Of a stretch of 64,000 nucleotides of DNA, positions 1-9,304 are shown piece after piece; the stretch's first letter is position 1, and every line of letters begins with the position of its first letter. The stretch is from CBDFLD01 sp965249005. GTDB taxonomy: Bacteria; Acidobacteriota; UBA6911. The stretch covers positions 1,178,001-1,242,000 of the forward strand of contig CBDFLD010000023.1 in assembly GCA_965249005.1 (NCBI GenBank), read 5' to 3'. Position numbers and translations under genes: made by a program. A model generated the notes under the pieces. That model was not told the DNA's origin. It made no database searches and saw nothing but the letters and a program-made list of their open reading frames with translations.

Positions 1-1080
1 GAGCATGGGTACCAAACCATCAACATCGGCAAGCTCCACCACCGTGCCCCGCGCCCTGGTTTCCAGCGGCACCTTACGGTACCGGATCTGGAACATGCCT
101 TCTGGTTCGGTCTGCACAAAAGCTTCGATCCGGCCGATTACGGACTGATTCACCACCCTAGCTTTCCCGCCATCTTCGCGGGCCGCTTTCCGGCGGATGC
201 CTCCGAGACCACCTCTGCCAAATGGACCAATCGGGCCATCGACTATTTGAACAACAAGGTGACCGCACCCTTTCTACTCCGCCTTTCACTCCGATCCCCA
301 CATACTCCGGTTCTGCCACCGATCCCGTACCACGAGATGTTCGATCCGAAAGACATGCCCATCCCGATGCCAAGCGCGGAGGAAATTGCCGGCACCTCTC
401 GCTACGATCGGGCACGGCTGTTCCAGGATGGATTCAACGAAGAGCAAAGACGGCAGACCTGGGCGAGCTATTTCGGACTCGCCGCCTTCGTCGATCACGA
501 GATCGGCCGCTTGTTGCGAGCACTGGCTGCGTCGCCGCATTCGAAAAATACGATCGTCGTATTTACCGTCGATCATGGAAGCCATCTGGGGGAACATGGG
601 CTCTATCAGAAATCGACGTTCTTTGACGAGTCGGTGCGAGTCCCATTCATGCTTTCGTGGCCCGGACGGATTCCGACAGCACGGGTGAGTGATCTCGTCG
701 AGATGGTGGATCTGGCGCCGACTCTCCTGGACCTTTGTGAAATTGATGTTCCCAACGACATGGCGGGAAGAAACCTGGTTCCAAACGGCAAGAGCGCCGG
801 ATCATCCCAGCGCGAGGCGGCTTTCAGTGAGATCTATGCCGGGAAGTACGATCTCCAGTGGCTCCGAGGCGAACCAGCGGGAACGGTTCGACGTATGATC
901 CGGACACCCGAGTGGAACATGTCGGTATACTACCCGGAGGACCCGCTCTACGGCCCGGATGGCTCACTCTACGATTTGATCGAAGACCCTTCGGAGACCA
1001 ATAATCTTTACTATCAATCGAAGTACCGTGCCGTCGTTACGAAGCTGCACAAGCGGTTGACCGAATGGGTCCATGGTTAA
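1..1080 (+). CDS. Sulfatase family protein, 5' end outside window
   Basis: Frame 1 is open from the first base, so the gene starts before the window; the visible part is 359 residues. Near the start, HGYQTINIGKLHH resembles the sulfatase segment after the active-site cysteine region (usually GY.T...GK.H). The C-terminal half has the classic VDHGSHLGEHGLYQK metal-site region followed by VRVPFMLSWPGRI and EMVDLAPTLLDL, typical of the arylsulfatase/alkaline phosphatase superfamily. The formylglycine motif (C/S-x-P-x-R) would lie upstream and cannot be seen. Such enzymes remove sulfate esters, usually from sulfated glycans, outside the cytoplasm. The next gene downstream encodes an exported sugar-acid dehydratase-like enzyme 68 bp away on the same strand, consistent with polysaccharide use. 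The substrate is not determined. Confidence 0.9.
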   Translation, partial: EHGYQTINIGKLHHRAPRPGFQRHLTVPDLEHAFWFGLHKSFDPADYGLIHHPSFPAIFAGRFPADASETTSAKWTNRAIDYLNNKVTAPFLLRLSLRSPHTPVLPPIPYHEMFDPKDMPIPMPSAEEIAGTSRYDRARLFQDGFNEEQRRQTWASYFGLAAFVDHEIGRLLRALAASPHSKNTIVVFTVDHGSHLGEHGLYQKSTFFDESVRVPFMLSWPGRIPTARVSDLVEMVDLAPTLLDLCEIDVPNDMAGRNLVPNGKSAGSSQREAAFSEIYAGKYDLQWLRGEPAGTVRRMIRTPEWNMSVYYPEDPLYGPDGSLYDLIEDPSETNNLYYQSKYRAVVTKLHKRLTEWVHG

Positions 1081-1148
1081 GTCAGGCAAGTTAGACGAGT
1101 TAGGCGGAATTTGCAGAGGGATCGTCCAAACCAACGGAGAACCGAACG

Positions 1149-2456
1149 ATGAGTCAGAATACTCGACGGGAGTTGTTGCAAATGAGCATGGGAGTTCTTG
1201 CCGGAGCGGCAGGCGTGGGAAGCCTCTCCTGCTCGAACGCCGACGGGAACCGTTCCGTGGAGAGCGGTTCTGAGAAACGCTCGAATGAAGTCTCGGTCCC
1301 CGTTCTCGATGGCTCCATAAAGATCACTCGAATCTCGACCAAGATCGTCCACGTGGTTCAAAAGAACTGGGTTTTCGCGAAGGTGGAGACCGACCAAGGG
1401 ATTACGGGTTGGGGCGAAGCGACCGTGGAGTTCAAACCGCATGGTGTTACGGGCTCTATCAAGGATTTATCCTCGTTTCTGATCGGAGAGGACCCCAGAC
1501 GTATCGAGCATCTCTTCCAGAGTGTCTACCGGCAATCCTTTTTCCGAATGGGCATCATTGGAATGAGTGCCTGGAGTGGCATCGAGCAAGCATGCTGGGA
1601 TATTTTCGGCAAATCGGTGCAGCTGCCGGTACATGTCTTACTCGGTGGTTCGGTGCGCCAAAAAGTGAGGCTCTACAGCAACATTGGTGCGGGCCTGACG
1701 GCAAAGCCCCTGGTGGAGAGAGCACTCGAGAGCATAGAGCAAGGGTATACGGGCATAAAGACGGTTTTCATTCCTCTCACCGAAGCCCTGCCCCACGCGT
1801 CTCAGGTCCGCCAAGTGGAGCAGGTGATGCGCACGCTGCGCAACGCCGTCGGGGACAAGATCGACATCATGGTCGATTTCCACGGGCGTACGACACCGGC
1901 TGCGGCCATCGAATACGCTCGCGCTCTGGAGCCCTACCAGCCGTATTTTATCGAGGAACCTGTATTGCCCGAGAACGTGGATGGAATGGTCGAAGTGGCG
2001 CGTTCGATCAAGACGCCCGTGGCAACCGGCGAGCGGCTGGTTACCCGTTTCCAATTCCGCGAGCTGTGTGAAAAGAGAGCCGCCGCGATCCTGCAGCCCG
2101 ATATCAGCCATTGCGGAGGGATCCTGGAAGCAAAAAAAATCGCATCGCTTGCCGAGACCTACTACATGGCGATGGCCCCTCATAATCCGCTCAGCCCGCT
2201 GACGTTGGCCGCGTCCACGCAGTTTGCTTTGTCGACGCCCAACTTCCTGATCCAGGAGTCCTTCCGGACCGGCGCCCCCTGGGCAAATGACATATTCACG
2301 GAGCCGATCGAGGTCGAGGACGGGCATATACCAATCAACGGGCGCCCGGGATTGGGTCTGGAGGTTAACGAAGCGGAGGCGGACAAGCATCCTTTCGAAC
2401 CGTCGTCCTTGCCGCATCGGCAGTACCATCCTGACGGCGCGGTGGCCGACTGGTAG
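1149..2456 (+). CDS. Exported galactonate dehydratase-like enolase-superfamily enzyme
   Basis: A 435-residue member of the mandelate racemase/muconate lactonizing branch of the enolase superfamily. Residues from about 60 onward closely resemble D-galactonate dehydratase: MVDFHGR holds the first metal ligand, FIEEPVLPEN the second, ATGERL the third, followed by ILQPDISHCGG and APHNPLSPLTLAA, whose His is the expected general acid/base. Such enzymes dehydrate acid sugars to 2-keto-3-deoxy acids. Unusually, the N-terminus reads TRRELLQMSMG, then a hydrophobic stretch ending GSLSC, like a Tat signal with a lipobox, so the enzyme may be exported and lipid-anchored. A GGAG lies just upstream of the ATG. 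It follows the sulfatase on the same strand. The acid-sugar substrate is inferred from family resemblance only. Confidence 0.85.
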   Translation: MSQNTRRELLQMSMGVLAGAAGVGSLSCSNADGNRSVESGSEKRSNEVSVPVLDGSIKITRISTKIVHVVQKNWVFAKVETDQGITGWGEATVEFKPHGVTGSIKDLSSFLIGEDPRRIEHLFQSVYRQSFFRMGIIGMSAWSGIEQACWDIFGKSVQLPVHVLLGGSVRQKVRLYSNIGAGLTAKPLVERALESIEQGYTGIKTVFIPLTEALPHASQVRQVEQVMRTLRNAVGDKIDIMVDFHGRTTPAAAIEYARALEPYQPYFIEEPVLPENVDGMVEVARSIKTPVATGERLVTRFQFRELCEKRAAAILQPDISHCGGILEAKKIASLAETYYMAMAPHNPLSPLTLAASTQFALSTPNFLIQESFRTGAPWANDIFTEPIEVEDGHIPINGRPGLGLEVNEAEADKHPFEPSSLPHRQYHPDGAVADW

Positions 2457-2498
2457 TCGTGGCGTGGCGTGGGGATTCGAAGCGTTATGCGTAGCCCG

Positions 2499-4076
2499 TC
2501 ACTGCGTTTTTACAGGTGCCCCCCAGATCTCCTTTCGGGATCGCTTGTCGACATCCGCCAGAAAATCGGCGAAAGCGCGGGCTGTGCGTTCCAGGCCCGG
2601 CACCGAAATCGCGGCGGGGATATCGGCCGTCGTGTGGTACCACTTGCCCACTTCGATCAACTGGACGACTGGATAACCCGCCCGATGATAGCTCGAGACA
2701 TCGCCGGGTGCCGCCTTCCATGTTTCAGAAAGAGTCGTCACCCCATAGCGATGAACGGCATCGCGAAAAAGACCCAACAGAGTAGGGTTGTCCGGCAGAA
2801 GGCTCGCGAACTTCGGGGTCTCGGTATTGGCCACCAGAACACCGCCGTCTGATCCCCAAGCGGCAGTCAGCTTGGGATACTCGACCTCGAGCAGCGATGC
2901 CGTGTGCTCGGCATTCAGCACGATCACGCACCGATTCAGAATCTCTTTGTTGTTTTCGATGAAATGCGTGGCGCCGGCGTGGCCAATATGATGCGAACCG
3001 CTGGCAACGAAGACGTAATTGTGCCGCGGCGGTTTTTCCCGAGCGGCAATGTGTTTGGCTAACGCCAGCAGGGTGGCGACGCCGCTGGCATTGTCGTTGG
3101 CGCCGTAGAAGTACGCATCATGGTGGGCGGTGACGATGACGTAATCGTGGCCACGGCCCCGCACCATGCCGACAACGTTGCGAGTGCGCAAGTCGTGGCT
3201 CATTTCACTGTCCAGCCGGATGCGGACCTTCGGCGGCGCGGTACCCTCGGTTGCCGCCAGGACGTCCTCGAGGAACCTCCCCTCGGCGTCCGAGACGGCG
3301 AAGACGGTCATCTTGTCGGTTCCCAGCAGGTTCAGGTCGAGGTAAAGCTGCAGATCCACGGCCCAATCTACGATGGCGATCAATCCGAGGGCGCCTCGCG
3401 CGGCCAGCTTCTCGGCAACGCCATCCCCCGTCGAGAACGCGCCCGGTAGAGGACGCGCGCGGATGACCACAGCCTTGTTTTTGAAATCTTTGCCAATGAG
3501 ATCCACGTCGCGGCCATAACCGGCATAAACCAGCTCGGCATCCCATCCGCCCCGGGCTGGCCGGCTCGGCGGTTGGGGCATAGCCGTCTGGAACACATAG
3601 TCCCGGGTCGCGGCGCCGTACGACGGATTTCCCAGCAGCGTCACCTGCCAGGCCGACGGCCACCACTGGGGCGGCATCGGCGCCAGGTCGATGCGCACGT
3701 CTCGAAGCTGGAATTCGTCGAGCCTGGACTTGATGTAATCGGCCGCCAGCCGATCGCCCAAGCGGCCGGGAATGCGTCCCCAGAGCGGCTCTCCCGCTTT
3801 GCGGGTCTGCTCCGAGATGGCGGCCAGATCACGGACATATTGAAAGATCTCTTCTCCTTTGATATCGGCACTGGCTTTGCGCGCCTGCGAAGCCAGAATC
3901 GGCATGGGTGGAAACTCACGCGCCTTATAGATGCTCTCGGGCGTATTCACTCCAAGAGACGGCATGGCGACGCCGAACCAGGCCTTCTCCCTCGATTGCT
4001 CGGTGGGTTGCGCGAGCAAACCACTCGCACTCGAGAGCGCGACGGCCAGAAGCGAGACCAACGGACGGCATTTCAT
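2499..4076 (-). CDS. Secreted M28-family metallopeptidase-like protein
   Basis: The ATG at 4076 is preferred over one eight codons upstream: GGGAGG precedes it by 8 bases and the protein then begins MKCRPLVSLLAVALSSASG, a good signal peptide (525 residues). A PA-like insert occupies roughly residues 130-290. The M28 core follows: TAHHDAYFYGANDNASG supplies the HxD and the bridging Asp. The position that normally reads GEE (or HE in the HELGH subgroup) reads SGSHHIGHAG, so the catalytic glutamate appears replaced by histidine, and the next ligand region reads LNAEH rather than NxDM. It could be an inactive homologue or a variant zinc enzyme. It lies downstream of the CocE-like hydrolase on the same strand, 75 bp away. 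Confidence 0.82.
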   Translation of the reverse strand: MKCRPLVSLLAVALSSASGLLAQPTEQSREKAWFGVAMPSLGVNTPESIYKAREFPPMPILASQARKASADIKGEEIFQYVRDLAAISEQTRKAGEPLWGRIPGRLGDRLAADYIKSRLDEFQLRDVRIDLAPMPPQWWPSAWQVTLLGNPSYGAATRDYVFQTAMPQPPSRPARGGWDAELVYAGYGRDVDLIGKDFKNKAVVIRARPLPGAFSTGDGVAEKLAARGALGLIAIVDWAVDLQLYLDLNLLGTDKMTVFAVSDAEGRFLEDVLAATEGTAPPKVRIRLDSEMSHDLRTRNVVGMVRGRGHDYVIVTAHHDAYFYGANDNASGVATLLALAKHIAAREKPPRHNYVFVASGSHHIGHAGATHFIENNKEILNRCVIVLNAEHTASLLEVEYPKLTAAWGSDGGVLVANTETPKFASLLPDNPTLLGLFRDAVHRYGVTTLSETWKAAPGDVSSYHRAGYPVVQLIEVGKWYHTTADIPAAISVPGLERTARAFADFLADVDKRSRKEIWGAPVKTQ

Positions 4077-4151
4077 GGCACTAGCCTCCCTTTCGGACAA
4101 CAGCAGAGAATTCGACGGATTGGACCGATTCGCGGCGCAGGTGGCTCGGAC

Positions 4152-5945
4152 TCAGCGGATGAGAACCGGCAGCACGATTTTGGACGGGCGCTCGGGCGAG
4201 TGGTATACCTTGTTCTTTGCGACGACCAGGGCGGAGGTCGTCCAATTGTCGGCGCCCGTGTTGAGATTTCGCAAGTAATGCGGGAAATCACTACTCGTGA
4301 CTTCCAAGCGAATGCGGTGACCCGGCGCAAAGTACTCCGCCATATCCATCATCTTGAATGAGATTTCGTAGACGTCGCCTGGTCGCATCAGCTCCGGCGT
4401 GGTTCCGTTCCGATATCGCATCATCAGCCCGCGTCGCCGGATGTCGAACGCTCGACCGTCCGGATAGACGTTGACCAGCTTCGCAATGAAGTCCGTGTCC
4501 CTGGCGCTCGACGACACATTGAGCCTCACCTCGATCGGTCCGGCCAGCTCGATTCCCTCGCTGAGCGCAGGCGAGGTGTAAACCAGTACGTCCGGGCGCG
4601 CCTCTATTTCCCGCTGGTCGAATGAGCCCGGCGTGAGGCCTACAGACCCCATGCAGCAGAACTGACCGCCTTTGGTCGGTGTGGGGTTGCGAGGGTCGTA
4701 CTCATAACCATCCGATCCGGCCGCCGTGGGTTTCTCGGTGGTCAACCGTCCATCGGTAAACGAGACGCCCGCTCCGCCTGAGCTCGTCAAGTAGTAGTCT
4801 CGATAGACGACTCCACCCGGTGGCCACGCATCGACGGACCGCCACGAACTCTTACCCGGAACGTAGTAAGTCATCGCTGCCAGCTGTGGCGGCTTCCCTT
4901 CCCCTTTGACCCAGTAGTCGAAGAAGCTGAGAGCCACCCGGTCATAGTCAAGGCCGCGCGCGTCTCCCACGTTTCGCTCCCCGACGATGACTTTCGAGTC
5001 CTTGTCACCGGTAAAGTTACAGTGCGCTCCCGGAAACATGATCAGGTACTGATGAGCCTTTGCCTTGGGAGTCGCGGCTCCGAATTGCCGTCCCCACTTC
5101 CATACCGCGATTTGCCCGGTCGGGTCGTGATCGGCCCACCCGTTTACGAACAGCACCGGCACGGACCAGGTATCGCCAATGCCGAGCTCAGCGCGCGGCT
5201 GGTCGTATTTTTGTTGCTGCGGATCGTGCGGTCGATCGAAGTATTTTGACAACGGAAGGTGCCGGATGGCCTCACGGGGTGACGCTCCCTCGAGCCGGTC
5301 CACCCCGGTGATTATCGCCGACGTGGCGAAGACCATCCGGAGCGGCGAGTTGGGTGCGTTCATGCCGTCGGTCTCGTGGAAACGGTTGTAGTAGTTTCCA
5401 ATCGCATTACCGCCGGCGCCCATGATCACGGCCTTGTGATTGGGATGATGTAGCGTGGCAGCGTACATCGCGGCTTGCCCGCCCGCCGAACATCCCGTAG
5501 TGCCGATCTTCCCGTTTGACCAGCTCTGGGCGATTATCCATTCGAATGTATCGTAGGCGTCCACCCGCACCTTATAAAAGTCGCGGATCTTTCCTTCGGA
5601 CCCGTACCGGCCCCGATGGGTTTGATAGATGAAGGCGTAACCGTGGTCCACCCAGCGTCGAATTTCCCTTAACCAATTCGTGCTTGCCTGTTGCTCTTCA
5701 CTCGGCGAGCCGTCGGGGTTGATGCCGAAGCCCCTGGGATCGTAGGGCATCCTGTCCAAGACCACAGGCACCGGCCCGCTACGATCGGAGGGCAGCCAGA
5801 CATAGGTAGCCAGTCGAATACCGTCGCGCATCGCCACCATGTGCCGCTGGGCCCGGCGGTACTCGTGCTTCTGGGGCGATGCCCAGCCTACGCCTAGCGA
5901 CAGGACACATACAAGAATCCAGGAAAGACGGGTGCGCCGATTCAT
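4152..5945 (-). CDS. CocE/NonD-type serine hydrolase (X-Pro dipeptidyl-peptidase S15 family)
   Basis: 597 residues from the ATG at 5945, chosen because GGGAGG precedes it and the product then starts MNRRTRLSWILVCVLSLG, a signal peptide. The alpha/beta hydrolase core carries the nucleophile motif GTTGCSAGG, an acid in VNGWADHDPTG and a late PGAHCNF histidine, in the order expected for CocE/glutaryl-7-ACA acylase enzymes. The C-terminal third (EVRLNVSSSARDTDF, then RIRLEVTSSDFPHY) is the jelly-roll domain found in this family. These enzymes hydrolyse esters or amides, and the true substrate cannot be read from the sequence. Between this start and the channel gene at 6245 lie about 300 bp with no convincing gene, presumably holding its promoter. 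Confidence 0.88.
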   Translation of the reverse strand: MNRRTRLSWILVCVLSLGVGWASPQKHEYRRAQRHMVAMRDGIRLATYVWLPSDRSGPVPVVLDRMPYDPRGFGINPDGSPSEEQQASTNWLREIRRWVDHGYAFIYQTHRGRYGSEGKIRDFYKVRVDAYDTFEWIIAQSWSNGKIGTTGCSAGGQAAMYAATLHHPNHKAVIMGAGGNAIGNYYNRFHETDGMNAPNSPLRMVFATSAIITGVDRLEGASPREAIRHLPLSKYFDRPHDPQQQKYDQPRAELGIGDTWSVPVLFVNGWADHDPTGQIAVWKWGRQFGAATPKAKAHQYLIMFPGAHCNFTGDKDSKVIVGERNVGDARGLDYDRVALSFFDYWVKGEGKPPQLAAMTYYVPGKSSWRSVDAWPPGGVVYRDYYLTSSGGAGVSFTDGRLTTEKPTAAGSDGYEYDPRNPTPTKGGQFCCMGSVGLTPGSFDQREIEARPDVLVYTSPALSEGIELAGPIEVRLNVSSSARDTDFIAKLVNVYPDGRAFDIRRRGLMMRYRNGTTPELMRPGDVYEISFKMMDMAEYFAPGHRIRLEVTSSDFPHYLRNLNTGADNWTTSALVVAKNKVYHSPERPSKIVLPVLIR

Positions 5946-6244
5946 GTTTGCCTCCCTAACGGTCTGGCTGAAAATGGGGAGCCGCATTTCCCGGGGCCCC
6001 TCGCCGGTCCAAAGTTAGGAGTTAGTCTACCCTCAGCGAGATTTCGCTGCTATGACAAAACACTGTGGTTGGCGCGGCATGAGAAAAAGAAGGGAAAGCG
6101 AGCGACACGACATGGTCGCCACCCACTTTCTTGACGAGGGAAGATTGGATTGGTGGGGCTGATTTTCCGAGCAAGCGCTTCGACGCTGGCACGCTCGCGG
6201 CCAAGGTAGACCAAGGAGCCTCGCAACGGAATCCGCCGAAAGGC

Positions 6245-7999
6245 CTAGGCCCGCGCTTTCTCTTTCGGCCAATCAACTTTTTGGAGTGCCTGTTCCGCCC
6301 GCGTGAAGGCTTCGCGCGAGGTGCCGAGCTGGTCGCGACACCGGTCGAGCGAGCCCTCTCTTGCCGCCCGTTCCAGGCCGGCGGCGATCTCGGCAAGCTC
6401 GGAGCAGCCCATGTTGGCTGCCGCCCCCTTGATGTTGTGCGCCGTGCGTTCCGCAGCCTCGCCTTCGCCCTCTTGCACGGCTTCGGCCAGTTGGCCGAGC
6501 TGCTCTGCCGTGTCCTGCAAGAAGATGGTGACAACTTCTTCGATCAAGGCAAGGTCGCCGTCGGTCGCGTCGAGGAGCTGGATTGGCTCCAGCACATGCG
6601 GAGTCTGCTCCTCCGCGGCTGGGGGGGCTTCGGCTTGTTCGGCTGTGTCGCCGTGCAGGAGCTGTTCGATCTTGGCCAGTAGCTCGGTGCTCTTGCTCGT
6701 CTTGCGGATGCACGCCGCCGCCCCGCACTCCTTTCCCCTGGCAAAGAACTCCTCGGTCTCGGTGGCGGAGTACAGGACCACTGGCGTGTCCTGTACTCCG
6801 GGAATCGCCTTCAGGATCTCGCACACTTCGTAGCCCGTCTTCCTCGGCATCATGACGTCTAAAACGATCAGATCCGGTCGGTGCTCCTGGGCGAACTGCA
6901 ATGCTTCCAAACCGTCGGCAGCCGTGATGACCTCGTGGCCGGACGCCCTGATCTTCCGGGCAAACAGCATGCGTAGTGCCTTGTGATCGTCGGCTAGAAG
7001 GATTTTCCGCGTTTCCACCTCTCGGGCAATTGGTTCGAGCTCTTCCGCACTATCCTTGGCGAACAGGACCAGGGAGTCGCCCGAGCAGATTTCCATGCCG
7101 GGATCGGGGTTGGTTTCAACGGAACCGTCCTGGTGTTTCACGGCGACGGCGGTCAGAGCGCCTGCTTCCACGGTCGCCTCGGCGACAGTCGTAATGGCGT
7201 CGTTGGTGTTGCGGAAGATCCTGAGGGAGAACCCGAGAACCGTCGAAGGACTGTCGGTTGCCGCGATCGTGGAGCCACCGCTCGTCTGCTGAACCAGCAA
7301 CTGGGCAATCTGCTGACCGCCCAGCTTCATCGGCGAGACAACGATGTCAGCGCCGGCCCGGAGGATTCGGTCCTCCACGCCGACTTCTTCTGCGCGGGAA
7401 ACAACCAGCACGGTCGGGTTCAGTTCCCGCGCGGCCAGAGAGATGAACAGATTGTCCTTGTCGGCCGCCAGCGCGGCGACCACGCCCGCAGCCGTCTCGA
7501 TTCCCGCCTGTTTCAGAACTGCATCCGTGGTTGCGTCGCCTTTGATCGCGCAATAGCCCATCTGCTCGACAGCGGCTACCCGATCCTCGCCTGCTTCGAC
7601 CACCACGAAAGGCAGACTCCTCTGGGCCAGCTCTGTGCAGATCGAACCGCCGATCCTCCCATAGCCGCACACGATGTAATGATTCGTCATCTTGAGTATC
7701 CTCCGGCGCATCTTCTGCTTCGATACCAGCGCGTGCACTTCGGTTTCTACAATGACCCTCGCGAAGTGCGCGGCGAACATGGCAAGCGTCGTCCATCCGA
7801 GAACGATCAGGACGATCGTGAAGACGCGCCCCTCTGACGAAAGGTTGTGGATCTCGCTGAAGCCGACGGTCGAGATCGTAATCACCGTCATGTAGACGGC
7901 GTCCGCCACCGACCAGCGGTCCTCGATGAAGTAGTAGCCCGAGGTACCGAGAGCCAGGACGAACAAGAGGCCTACAACAGGCCACAGAACGCGAGGCAT
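6245..7999 (-). CDS. Two-TM potassium channel-RCK-receiver-HPt fusion protein
   Basis: 584 residues. Residues 1-95 form two membrane helices around a pore loop with filter-like TVGFSE in place of the usual TVGYGD. Residues about 105-225 are a TrkA-N/RCK Rossmann domain (YIVCGYGRIGG, EAGEDRVAAVEQMG), and 250-330 resemble TrkA-C. Residues about 336-455 are a response-regulator receiver: LLADDH acidic pair, phospho-acceptor Asp in LIVLDVMMP, and a Lys in IRKTSK. Residues about 475-575 are a histidine phosphotransfer domain with AHNIKGAAANMG holding the phosphorylatable His. The protein thus joins an RCK-gated K+ channel to two phosphorelay modules but has no kinase of its own. GGGAG lies 9 bases before the ATG. 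No kinase gene is adjacent, so the phosphodonor is unknown. Confidence 0.92.
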   Translation of the reverse strand: MPRVLWPVVGLLFVLALGTSGYYFIEDRWSVADAVYMTVITISTVGFSEIHNLSSEGRVFTIVLIVLGWTTLAMFAAHFARVIVETEVHALVSKQKMRRRILKMTNHYIVCGYGRIGGSICTELAQRSLPFVVVEAGEDRVAAVEQMGYCAIKGDATTDAVLKQAGIETAAGVVAALAADKDNLFISLAARELNPTVLVVSRAEEVGVEDRILRAGADIVVSPMKLGGQQIAQLLVQQTSGGSTIAATDSPSTVLGFSLRIFRNTNDAITTVAEATVEAGALTAVAVKHQDGSVETNPDPGMEICSGDSLVLFAKDSAEELEPIAREVETRKILLADDHKALRMLFARKIRASGHEVITAADGLEALQFAQEHRPDLIVLDVMMPRKTGYEVCEILKAIPGVQDTPVVLYSATETEEFFARGKECGAAACIRKTSKSTELLAKIEQLLHGDTAEQAEAPPAAEEQTPHVLEPIQLLDATDGDLALIEEVVTIFLQDTAEQLGQLAEAVQEGEGEAAERTAHNIKGAAANMGCSELAEIAAGLERAAREGSLDRCRDQLGTSREAFTRAEQALQKVDWPKEKARA

Positions 8000-8151
8000 A
8001 GATCGTGCTCCCTATCGGGCAGAGCCTTCGTTACGAGCCGCGTGCCGCCGTGGGCACCGACATCCCGGGCAAGACGATGCCCGGTGCAACTCGGCTCTAT
8101 CCGAATCGGCAGAATCGCGCACTTTCTGCACCTTAATACCAGAGGGGGGAG

Positions 8152-9270
8152 TTACTTATGAGGCTCGACCTGGTACCAGTATGCCACGGACGCAAGATCG
8201 AGAGACAGGCTGTTGTTGTGCCCGTGTTCGATGCTGAACCTCAGAGATTTCTCGAAGTAGACCGGGTCGGTGATGTGGTAGCGATAGAGATGCGTACGTC
8301 CTAGCGAGCCAATGTCGTCGTTGACCCGCGCATAGCCAAAGAAAGGATGAGAAAAGAGAGCCTTCGGGGCCGAGGCCGTATTGAAGTAGTCTTGCGTTCC
8401 GGTTCCGTGAAGAGATGGCGGCCACGCCTCACCGTCGAAAAAAAACATGTCATCGCCTTCCCCGTACCCGACTGGACCGGGAGAGTGGATGTAGTAGTTC
8501 AAGCCAACGAAGTGCCCCTTACCCTCGATATCCGCTATGAGGTAGTTTCCTTCCCCTGTGGTGTTTTTACCCAGACGGCCAGTTGTGTCCCACTCGTTTT
8601 CCCCGTCTGGTAGGGCCTCGGTGAGCTGGTGGTTGTACCAACCATGGAACCGACCCAGATCTCCGGGGGGTTCCTCCATCTCAATGTAATCGATGTAAAA
8701 ATAGAAGACACGAATAGTCGTCTCGGACTCGTTTTCGATCTCCATCCTAGCTCCCCTGGCAAACGGCATCACGAAATAGGACACCAGGCCAATTCCATCC
8801 TGCGGACTGGCTGCCAGAGGCAATGAAGAAAAATTGTAGCCTTCATCCCAACCCTGCCCAAAGAAAGGACCGATGGGGCTTTCCACGCACGGAGTCTCAC
8901 TTCCGTCCCAGTACATGCGCAAAACGACGTCGCTTCGACTCAGTTCCGGGGATAAAGGGAGCATCCCGATCCAGATGTGGTTGATCATTCCTGCTCCGCT
9001 CACGTCGAAAAAGACCCGCCGCTCGCTGGATTGAATCTTCTCCAATCGATCGTAGTTCCTTCCGCTACGATCAAAACTACTAACCCTTCTGCTTTTTACT
9101 CCTTCTTTGATTCTTGCCAGATCCAACAGTGTTCCGTCGACGCCCTGGGCCAAAACCGAGGTTGCCGCGATCAGCGCAGCAATCACAGCGATGCCTGGGG
9201 TTACAGCTTGAAATTTGAATTTTCGAGTTCCTTGCGGGGCAGTCAGAAAGATATCGACCAGGATTGTCAC
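8152..9270 (-). CDS. GH172 (DUF2961) family glycoside hydrolase
   Basis: 372 residues with a GTG start and a hydrophobic segment near residues 24-42 ending SVLAQ, consistent with secretion. The family signature is clear: FDVSGAGMINHIWIGM near the start, WPSLHGTGTQDYF-like sequence around residue 290 (here PPSLHGTGTQDYF), and the closing YRYHITDPVYF and SVAYWYQ. GH172 includes difructose-anhydride synthases/hydrolases and exo-acting arabinofuranosidases, so an exported role in fructan or arabinan breakdown is plausible. It is the last gene of a four-gene minus-strand group (esterase, enolase-superfamily enzyme, sialidase-like, GH172), 34 bp after its neighbour. The exact linkage attacked cannot be inferred. 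Confidence 0.9.
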   Translation of the reverse strand: MTILVDIFLTAPQGTRKFKFQAVTPGIAVIAALIAATSVLAQGVDGTLLDLARIKEGVKSRRVSSFDRSGRNYDRLEKIQSSERRVFFDVSGAGMINHIWIGMLPLSPELSRSDVVLRMYWDGSETPCVESPIGPFFGQGWDEGYNFSSLPLAASPQDGIGLVSYFVMPFARGARMEIENESETTIRVFYFYIDYIEMEEPPGDLGRFHGWYNHQLTEALPDGENEWDTTGRLGKNTTGEGNYLIADIEGKGHFVGLNYYIHSPGPVGYGEGDDMFFFDGEAWPPSLHGTGTQDYFNTASAPKALFSHPFFGYARVNDDIGSLGRTHLYRYHITDPVYFEKSLRFSIEHGHNNSLSLDLASVAYWYQVEPHK

Positions 9271-9304
9271 TCCTTCCCCCGACTACAAATCGGATGTTTC
9301 GACC

